Positions 55,101-64,000 of a stretch of DNA of 64,000 nucleotides are shown here, one piece after another. The notes under the pieces were generated by a model. It saw only the letters and a list, made by a program, of their open reading frames with translations. It was not told the DNA's origin and did not search any database. The position numbers and the translations under genes are program-made. Positions within the stretch are counted from its first letter, which is position 1; each line of letters begins with the position of its first letter. Source of the DNA: Patiria pectinifera (lineage: Eukaryota > Echinodermata > Asteroidea > Valvatida > Asterinidae); NCBI GenBank assembly GCA_029964075.1, contig CM057144.1:12609281-12673280 (forward strand). Direction: 5' to 3'.

Positions 55101-55379
55101 ATCTAGCTTTGGCCAGTTTTCAGTCCACCACAGAGTCCAGTCTCACGAAGGGCGCTGCCATGAAAACTGTGGTCAAAGCACCGACCAACAAAAATGTCCA
55201 AAAAAATCTCCTGGCAAATTTCTCTTCAAAAATCATTTCAAAACTAGGGTGGTGAGTAGGTTGGTGAACTTTATAGATAGGTAGCTTCCTGTGAAAGTGC
55301 GTTTTTTCGCCACAAGACGCTTCAGACGATTTGCGATTGCGGAACCGGTCAAACGACTGTATGTATGTGACTCGGCAAA

Positions 55380-55982
55380 GATTTCCGGTAATCCTTACTT
55401 TTAGTTTTACCTCTATTTTTTACGAGTTCTGTTCAAAACTGACTTTTGCAGATGACTGTCCAGTACCAAAGTGGCTGTTGCGATATGTTGCAGGCTAAAG
55501 CAGTCTTTTTTCTTCATATAAACTCATGTTAGTTGTAATTTTGAAAGCACTTTCAAAGAAAATGTGACTTTCCTACCTTTTTTCGCAGTCGGACGTCATG
55601 TTGTAGTTCTCACAACACAAGTGAAAGCCTTACATAATGAAAGCCCGATGCTGATTGGCTGCTAAAAAAAATTAATTAAGGGTTTATTTTTTATCAGCCA
55701 ATCAGCATCGAGCTTTCATCGCATCGAGCTTTCATGTTTGCCATCTTGGATTTTGAGTCTGTTTTCTGGTTGTCATCGTCGCCCTTTACCCCCGAATTTC
55801 CCTCATAAATCAAAGCCCTGCCCTCTTTCCACAAAATTAAACCTGCTGATATTCAAGAAGGTGTCATTGCCAATTGTTCAGATGTGCCAAGAAATATCAG
55901 AATGTCAATTTTGAGTGTCATTTAGTCAACTGTTTTGGTGAGGTGAGGAACGGGGTCCTAAAAGTAAGGATTACCAGATTTC
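55380..55982. mobile_element. ~600-bp TIR element with internal hairpin
   Basis: Left atttccggtaatccttactt ttag pairs with right ctaaaagtaaggattaccag attt. Inside, tgaaagcccgatgctgattg gct and agccaatcagcatcgagctt tca form a hairpin at 55640-55725. Confidence 0.8.
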
Positions 55983-56288
55983 CATATCATTATCAGACGC
56001 CACTTGACACCCTGTACGAGTACAAACCCTATGAGACTGGTCTGAAAAATTCTAAGTGTTTTCCAACTAAATGCTTCAATATTTTTCCTGCTAAAGTTCA
56101 TTTTTTAGGACATGGTTGTTATCCCTCTCAATTCTCTGATGGTTGATGTGTCATTGCAGGGAAACACTAGTGGCGTACGTAATAATGGAATTCTTTCCAT
56201 AGTTGCGTGGCTCCATGATTTTACGTGTAATGACAATAACAATTAACATGTACAAATGTATTTGATTTAAATGTCTTCAAAGACAAAA

Positions 56289-56455
56289 AGGAAAGAATGT
56301 TGCAACCTGATGCTACTTCAGCGGTTGAGTACAAAGTCTAAGGAGAGTCAAGAAATTTGTTAAAGTATTTCTTAACAAAATTGGAAATGTTTTTCAGTCC
56401 CAGATTCATGAAGAAAGATATATGAAGAAAATAGCAGCATCAGATTGCAACATTT
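56289..56455. mobile_element. Relative of the 43183 TIR element
   Basis: Left aaggaaagaatgttgcaacc tgatgct and right agcatcagattgcaaca match the termini of 43183-43404. The interior is in the opposite orientation (ttcagtcccagattcatg). A further partial copy is at 57134-57260. Confidence 0.7.
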
Positions 56456-58619
56456 TTTTTTGAAAAAATGCACATCATATAATTCAATCTTATTCTTCTA
56501 ATTCGTCTGGTTTTGCTGTAATTTTAATTTTTTTAAGAGGTTACAAATTAAGGGTTTTTCTTTAATTTTTGGTTCTTTATATTCAATTGGGGTAATCGTG
56601 GAGTTATTAATTAGGACAACTGTTAGTTTTACAAGTTTTGTTCGTAAATCAAAACCCTTTCCTCTTTTCACGTTAAGTTATTAGCAAACTATTTAGATGA
56701 TTCCAAACACATCAAGTGACTTTTCCTGCTTGTTTCATAGCCAAATGTTTAGGAGTCCCAAAACATAAAAGTGTCTTCGTTTTCTTATAATTTAGTTATA
56801 TGAAACAGGATCCTAAACTACATTGTACATGTGCACGATTACCAAAATTAGAGTGTTCTTATCATTCCAAAGAACTGCAACCTTAGCCTTAGGCAGGTTT
56901 TAGGTGTCTTTTTTTTTGGAGGGGGGGGGTATTTTTTAACAGTATCTCAGTAGAAAATGCTATTTTCTTAGGTATTGCAAATCAACCATGCCAATCAACG
57001 CGGTTTCGGGCATTCATGGTGCGTCGTGTGATTGCTATCTTTACTTACTTGTTGCACTTTTGTCATTTTCATTGTTGTTTTTCCCTAAATTTCCTTCAAG
57101 AATTCTGCTCCCCTGGTAACATCATATTTTATTAGGAAAAATATAATGCAACCTGGCACCACTTTTTTTCTTCATACATGTATCATATCAATGAAGGTCA
57201 TTCATTGTGAAATTGATGATAAGACATGAATCTGGGACTGAGAAATATTCCAATTTGTAGCATTTTTTCCTTTTATTACGTTATTGAAGATGCCAAAAAA
57301 AACATGCAAATTACAGTACATTTTGTACTCTGAGCTGTAAGGCCAAGGAAAAAAAAATTAAGCAGTTTGTCGTGTCGTCCCCACCCGCTTCCATTTTTCC
57401 CAGCCGCCTCTTTTTTTCCTTTTTTTTTAATATGCATAATTGCAATATTTTTGCACATATATTCTCAATATTGTCTTTTTATTTGTTTCCGGAAAAAAAC
57501 TGTAGCTATGTAGAAAGGGTATTCAAATGGCCCCTTTGGACACAATTTTGTATCGGCAAAATAGTCGAGAAAAATGAAAATCCATCTGCCATCTTGGAAA
57601 ATCCATCATTTTGGGGGACCACGGAAAAGAGGGGGGAAAAAAGGTCTGCATCTTTCATTTTTCCAAAAAGGTCGGATGTGAAACCACTTGCTTTATTTGT
57701 AGAAACTTTCAAATGAAATCAGTGAGCAAGTGCAAATTGAGACTTGAGATAGAGACTACTGGTGATGGAAAGTAAAAATGGATCGTTAATATTATCAAAT
57801 CAAACACATGTATTGTTCCAAGAACATACCCCACCTAAAATCAAAACATGACAAGCCTTCATTGTAAATACCACAGGCAGAACACTATTTCATTTACATG
57901 TCATGTGCAATGTAAATAAAACAAGTACCAGTACATGTCAGAAACTAATGTATTACATTGTTCCTTCTTTGCTTTACAGTTAAATTATGCTGTATACATT
58001 TTAGAACTACATGTAGTACAATGTATTAATATGGTTCACACAGAGTGTACAATGATTCCTACTTTGCCATTGGTTGACTGCTTGTCATGTACTACGGTAC
58101 ATTGTGAAATCTGAAAAATCACACCACATCCCAATATATACAGTGATTGTGGTTGCATTTCCTGAATATAATAAGAGTGTTATGCAAGCATGCACATAGT
58201 CTACACATGTAGCAAAAGTTTAAAATTAGTGAGTTTTTTTGTGAGGACCTCATTCAATTACATGTTTAGAGTGTTCAACACTCAACAACCTTTGTAATAA
58301 TTCAATTGCAGTGGTTGCAAAAAAAAAATCTTTATTTTCCAAATTATTTTTCAGAAAAGATTTTTCTGAAAAGTGTGCTGTACAGAGCGAACAAGGTCTT
58401 ATGTGTACATTAGTTCAACAGTTTCTCTTTCTAAATTTTTGTGTTAAATAAACACATCTTGGCCTACATGTACATGTACAGCTTCAAATGTTTATGCAAT
58501 CCGTGATGTATTTAGGTAATAAATTTTGATGTACCGGTACATTGTATACATGTGCATTTCATGTACATGTACATGACACTGACAGAGAATGAACTTGGAT
58601 AATAACAAGTGCGACTGCA

Positions 58620-59700
58620 CAATAAGGCCCCAAAAAAATACTTCTGCTTCCGGTTACCCGACCGACCCTATTTTTAGGCCTCGACCCTAAAAATTTTATC
58701 GGCAATTCCAAAAAAAAATATAAAACAGTAATGATTGAAATTTTGAATACATGTAAATTAAAAAAAATCTTATTGTCTTTTCTGTCTACACAAAATAGCT
58801 CTCGACAACCTTTTCGCGTCAAAAATGCTTGTATTTATTTGTTTTCTTACTTACATTCAACATTTTTTTCAAAAGAAACCTCCGTTGTTTTACAAATTCA
58901 CTTCGCGATAACTACTTCGCTAACTGTCGCGGTGACACGTGCGTAATGCTACATTGTAGCTCAATGCAGCGACGACTGGTTCCCGCCGCGCCGCGCAGGG
59001 GCCAATTAAGAAGACATGATGAAAATGCAGTAACCAGCCTGTGCATAGCTATGCGCATAGCGCTAGCATGGCTGTGCATGGCAGGCCCACGCGGTGCACT
59101 GTCAACTGGTCAGTCCAGTCGGATTCGACATCGTAAAAATGCCAAGAAAACAACGATGGAGAAAGAACATTTTTGCAAGTTATTTCACAGAACTTCATCT
59201 CTCTTGTCTGTGTATGCATTTTCCTTGTTCAAGAGTTCATTTTGAGATGGCACTACTCATATGTGGAGTGATACGATGTAGCGTGTTTCCCCGAAATTGT
59301 ACACCGTAAAAACGAGGTCTGTCGCCCGCTGGCCACACATGCATTCACGCATCACGGAGTTTTGGCCAGTTTCCCGTCTTGACTAACGTTGTGCATACAT
59401 TGTATGGTGCGCACGACCTGAATTTTCCATTATTTTTAAAGAATTATCGAACGTAAATATATTGATAATAATTAAGGTACATGTAGGTTTTACTCACTTT
59501 TTGTGGCCATTTCGTGTATAGCTTTCGTAGTGCAGTGGAAATAGTTCAGGCAAAAACTTCGCATATATTTGAATACCCCATTCAATCAGCATAAAAAAAA
59601 TTGGCAAAAAAAAATAGATTCCGACCGACCGACCCTATTTTTGAAAGGCATGTAATCAGAAGCAGAAATATATTTTTTTTAAGCTCTGGCCGTCTTGCAT
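58620..59700. mobile_element. ~1.1-kb element with GACCGACC-rich ends
   Basis: Left aaggccccaaaaaaatactt ctgcttccgg is an imperfect inverted match of right cagaagcagaaatatatttt tttt...ctctggcc. Just inside both ends the direct sequence 'ccgaccgaccctattttt' occurs (58659 and 59620). The core (58940-59240) is GC-richer and holds only short frames. Confidence 0.6.
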
Positions 59701-60376
59701 GAAATGATACAGTTACTCACTTGGTCGTGATTGTCAATGGAAAGAAGAATTTCCCATTTTGTTGAAAGTCACAATGCAAAATGATAGTGACCTTCGTAAT
59801 ACAACTGTATCCTCACTCCTACGCCCTGGAGACTCATTAAACTGACACAGGGCCAGATGCAGGGGTGATAGTGACAGGTGTGTAGGACCCCTAACTTCCT
59901 AAGGTCGTAGCGCCCAAAAATACCACGTGACTATAACATAACCACACATTATGTTGCCTCAATTCAAAAAATTTCATAAACAATGTCACAAATTGTTACA
60001 AACAATTTTTGTCTTGAGTATTTTAATGTATTTTGTTTGCTTTTTCTGGACAGTTACAATTTGGTCAAAGTTTTACGGGTGCGTTAGGGGGTTTGTTTTG
60101 GGTCAATTTTTGGGAGGGATCAACCAACCAACCGACCGACCGACACCCGAGTGACTTGCGTAGAAGCTCTGTTGCCAGAGCCTAGAAATATTCACAAGTG
60201 CCATTTCCATTGAAGAGCGCCCTCATGTGGTTTACAACTGACAGTCAAATCATGGAGGAAAGAAAAAATCATGGATCAAATGCTAGGTGCACTGCTGCTG
60301 TGCATTGAAGAAAAAAAAAACGGGGCTCATTCATATTGTAAAAATACATATTTATTTAGGAACAAGTCAACAACGG

Positions 60377-60902
60377 TTAAAGGGAAAATATACATTGCTT
60401 TTTGCTGTAATTTTCAAAAAATGGATGGATTTGGGGGTTAGTATTTTATAGCAAATATTGTACACTGACTTGTTTGAAGTTTTGTGTTCGTAGATGCTGG
60501 AAAAACCAAGAAAAACAATCATGTTCTTGTAGTTTGGTGACCCCATGAAACGGAGCAATTTATAGACACCTGGGAATTGTAAGGTCAGGGAACACGTCTA
60601 GCTTGCTTGTACTCGTTCATACATGATGTTGTAGGTGTGTAATCGATTGTAAACAAAATACGGACTAACTAGGGTAAATATGGTAAATTGGGGGAAGTAT
60701 TTTTAAAAAGCCATTTTTTTTTCCATTGAAAATTGATACAAAAATACCACTTTTCTTGAAAATGACAACACACCAGGTGCCATGAAAAATTACAGGATGC
60801 TTAAGACTGTCATTCGCTTGCAGTCCAGTAAGGTACCGTATTTCATAATAATTCAGTGGTTTTGTTTTTTGATGTTTGCACATGTTGTATCAATCCCTTT
60901 AA
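60377..60902 (-). mobile_element. Family A element, copy 4 (inverted, palindrome lost)
   Basis: The ends are ttaaagggaaaatatacat and atcaatccctttaa. It is inverted relative to copy 5. The region that holds the palindrome in the other copies is reduced to a T run plus 'ccattgaaaattgatac'. Confidence 0.85.
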
Positions 60903-61185
60903 CATGGATTTACAGGGAGCATATGTGACACTTTACGTGTATGCAGTTACCAAAACATTGAGCACTACAATTTCTCTCAAACCACTAGAATTATTGACAC
61001 AGCGCAGCCACCGATCTTTTTTTCAACTGTCTGTATTTAAATGTAAAGCCTGTACAACAAACATGACAAAGGGAAGTGCTGTTTGTTGGATGTACTCCAC
61101 CCTCCTCAGGTAATGCATGGCCCCCCTGGGTTCACTGATTATCATAGTCACAAATACAAACATTGGCAGCTTCCATGCAGCTCTG

Positions 61186-61680
61186 TTAAAGGGAATATAC
61201 AACATTTGCAAACATTGAAAAATAAAACTACCGAGTTTTTACAAAATACCTTACTAGGATGTTAGTAAATGACAGTCTAAAGCATCCTGTAAAATTATGG
61301 CACCAGGTGTGAAGTCATTTTCAAGAAAATTGTATTTTTGTATACATTTCCAACGGTGGTCGGCCGACCACCGTTGGAAAAACCTAACTATTTTTCAACT
61401 ACTGCTCCAAATTTACCCTTTTTCAGTCTAAGTTGTGTTTGCTATTTGTTACATGTTCATTATACAATTTTCTGGCATCTATAAATTGATCCATTTTATC
61501 TTTAGTGGAGTCAGGGAACCAGACTACTTGAACATTTTTGTTTTTCTCGGTTTTTCTAGCCTTTTCGAACACAAAACTTCAAACATGTCTGTGTAACAAT
61601 ATTTGACCTATTATACTCACCCCTCAAATAGTTCATTTCTGAAAAGTACAGCAAAAACCAATGATGTACATTCCCTTTAA
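61186..61680 (+). mobile_element. Family A element, copy 5 (complete)
   Basis: The ends are ttaaagggaatatacaacat and aatgatgtacattcccttta a. A perfect 28-bp palindrome lies at 61350-61377, identical to copy 3. It lies only about 280 bp from copy 4 and in inverted orientation to it. Confidence 0.9.
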
Positions 61681-62793
61681 GCACCCTGAACAAAAGGTGA
61701 TTGTTCAGAACACAGGGTAGCATATGATCATTTTGAAGAAGGGCCCAATAACATTTAGTGTGTCAAGACTATTATTGTATGATATACAACTGAACAAGCA
61801 TTAAAAAGGATTAATTATACCGTGCCATTATATTTACGTAAAGACCTGAATTACAGAATGTTTACATGTTCATTTGATAGGATATAAATTGTACACATGT
61901 AATGGTATTTTCTGTGTAACTCCAGTTGTAATGTAATGTAAGCATTCTGTGTAGGCTAACACAGGGCCAACCCTGTTGCACAATAAACACACCATGGGAG
62001 GGAGTGAGCGATTACATTGACAGAGTACAGTACATGTATACACACTGCTCTGACCCTGGCCGTATTCTTTGTGCTCATTCAACCCATTGTTGCGGTCCAT
62101 GCAATTTGGGCCTGACGGGTTGCACTTTGCGTTCTCTGTGGTGGGAATCTACATACTCCGCATACTCGGTGCAGATTTACATGTAGGTGTACACACGAAC
62201 ACGTACGTACCGCGTCCGGTGAACCAATACTGCTTGTATGTGTGCATTGGCCGGTAATGTGAGTTCTGCATATTGTACGATTTTGGAGTGCATTTTGTCA
62301 TGATGCCACAGCGTTGATAACAGATAAGCAGATCTGGTGATGTGTGGTATGCCGGTTGATCCAGGATGCTCCTCCATTGATGTCTAATCTTTTGCTTTAT
62401 CTGTGCGATTACCGCTGTACAATACGATCTGTATTCTGGCAGCGTTTGTGCCTGGACCGTGTATTGTCAACATGAGGATGGTTAAGCCGTTCAGTGACCA
62501 CTGATCAAAAAAAAATGTGACTTCAGAGTACATGTGTGTATACATTTTACCGTAGTGTGCGCCAGCCATGGAAATGTTGACTCGGCGTCAATTTGCATGC
62601 ACGCCTGGATATTTTATGAACATTTACCGGTAGTTCTTTTGTGTTCTGCTCGCATCACCATTGTTTTCACCGATTCTAACATCGCCGACATTTCTAAGGA
62701 ATTGCTAACAATGTGAGAGAGAACTGCAGAGCTTGACCTTATTGTTGGATTTCTCGACAAGTGAGCGACCATTTTGGTCAGTCTGGGGTCGCT

Positions 62794-62853
62794 ATGGGAA
62801 AACCTTCGAAAAACCCTGCTGTGGTCCGACCCGCCAGGCCCAGTAAAAATCAG
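62794..62853 (+). CDS. First coding exon of a gene continuing beyond the window
   Basis: ATG at 62794 opens MGKPSKNPAVVRPARPSKNQ (20 codons), then CAG|GTAATT, a usable donor at phase 0. The peptide is very basic and proline-rich. Upstream (about 62560-62790) is locally richer in CG, consistent with a promoter and 5' UTR. The product is not identifiable from 20 residues. Confidence 0.4.
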
Positions 62854-62959
62854 GTAATTTGCATGTTCGTTTCCTTGGACTGAAGTACTTAACCACCATG
62901 AATTTATTTTTATTGACTTTTTGCAAACAGAACATTTGTCTTGATGTATTTATAATGTG

Positions 62960-63235
62960 AGAGCCCCAAATGATCAGCTCCTGCTGGATGGGTAACCCTC
63001 CCTCATGACTACCCTGCTAAATCCGTCCAATGGTTACTTCCTGCTCAATCCAACAGAATCCAACTGTGTCTAATTTTTAGTTGTCTGCTGGATCCAACAG
63101 AGTCCAACTTGGCGTTCTTATCAGTACCCAACAGAATCCGACTCTGAATGTATACATGTACATTGTATTTTACTGCTCAATCCAACAGGCTCCAATGGGT
63201 TTATAGGATCCTGTTGGATTCAGCAGGGTTAGGGT
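62960..63235. repeat. Degenerate tandem repeat, 'TCCAACAGAATCCAACT' units
   Basis: Words ctgctcaatccaacagaatc, tgctggatccaacagagtcc, acccaacagaatccgactct and tgctcaatccaacaggctcc recur at irregular spacing. The end (gatcctgttggattcagcag) is in inverse orientation. Confidence 0.7.
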
Positions 63236-63519
63236 TAAAGATGGTTTTAAATAAATTAATAAATAAATAAAACCATTTAAATACATATGTGTGCTAGCTA
63301 TAAAACTCAGGAATCAGATACGAAATGTGTTGTGTGTACCGGTACATGTAAACGCAATGCTTTTGTACCAGTGTGCTTTAGAAATCCTCCCATGAAACCA
63401 TTTTCTAAAATGTACTGGTATAGGCCTATCTGTTTTCTTTCCTCCATGGTCTTAGGAAGTGATTTCCAATATACTGGAAAATGTAATCATGAAGATGATG
63501 AATGAATAGTACATAATGA

Positions 63520-63770
63520 TGTATACGTACATGTACCTGATACGGTACATGTACATGTACATATGTACATACCAGGTACGGTACATGTACACATAGACGT
63601 CGCTGCACCTGTGAATATAATACATTCATACCTGTGCCCTATTCATTAAATTTTGTAAACTTTTGGCCTTCAGACGTTTTTATTCACGACGCCTACTACA
63701 CGTACATGTACACATTCACATTTTACATTGTACCGGTACATGCATTGCTGGATACATGCAAATGTACATC
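63520..63770. repeat. ACATGTAC-rich palindromic stretch
   Basis: The self-complementary words gtacatgtac, acatgtacatgtacatatgt and ggtaccggtacatg-like sequence occur repeatedly (63530-63610 and 63700-63745). It is a simple-sequence-like palindrome cluster. Confidence 0.75.
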
Positions 63771-64000
63771 ATGTAATGTTCATCATGCCTTCATGTTCAG
63801 TAGGCACACACTGCACACGTATGCGTAATGTACCCGGTAGTTTGGGCACTACAGTGTATGTGTATACATGCATAATACATACATTGAAATTGAAAGATAA
63901 ACGTGACACGGGAAAGCCATAAACGATAGCACATGATTATGTGCTGGCCGACGTATTCATACAATTTTTTGTTTTTATCAGTTCCACAACCATTAATAAG

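Larger units (their letters stand above)
52137..62793. other. Long AT-rich region, repeats only
   Basis: About 10.6 kb without a supported gene; it may be the first intron of the gene starting at 52089, or intergenic. 52830-54500 is extremely A/T-rich. Inverted-repeat elements lie at 55380-55982, 56289-56455, 58620-59700, 60377-60902 and 61186-61680. The words acatgtac and tacatgta are frequent from about 57.9 kb onward. Confidence 0.45.

Overview
The window is eukaryotic, animal nuclear DNA. It is AT-rich, with sparse genes split by GT-AG introns and wide stretches of short transposon-derived repeats. Several things together suggest a marine deuterostome, most likely an echinoderm. These are tRNA-derived SINEs with the 'CTTGAGCAAGGCACTTAACC' type body, many short elements with terminal inverted repeats, abundant ACATGTAC and ACCGGT words, and a candidate gustatory-receptor-like gene of the kind known from echinoderms and hemichordates. 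No search was possible, so the species call is inference.

Five genes can be read with confidence. (1) 4547-5923 (+) is a single-exon MFS transporter of the SLC18 (vesicular amine transporter) type. (2) 8485-15136 (-) is TMEM256, assembled here from four exons including a 38-nt exon. (3) 22416-23888 (+) is a single-coding-exon SLC10-family (bile acid:sodium symporter) protein with a signal peptide and extracellular domain, like the P3/P5 branch. (4) 27985-41011 (-) is an 11-exon, 503-residue seven-helix protein, assembled exon by exon, that looks like a gustatory-receptor-like (GRL) member of the insect chemoreceptor superfamily. (5) 42705-47455 (+) is a four-exon SLC16 monocarboxylate transporter of 610 residues.

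Weaker gene pieces are a first exon running off the left edge (1-150, -), an unidentified 164-codon reading frame (2170-2664, -), a possible divergent pair of first exons near 51.6-52.1 kb, and a first exon (62794-62853, +) of a gene that continues past the right edge.

The rest is intergenic or intronic repeat DNA. One ~500-bp element family (A) with TTAAAGGGAA ends and a 28-bp internal palindrome has five copies. A second family (B) has three copies. There are four SINEs, several fold-back elements with arms up to ~380 bp, a 33-bp minisatellite (14 units) inside TMEM256, and a 22-bp minisatellite of about 1.65 kb inside the GRL gene. The five genes do not form one pathway. Three are solute carriers of unrelated families, and I see no operon-like or cluster logic linking them. 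The most interesting single item is the GRL gene.
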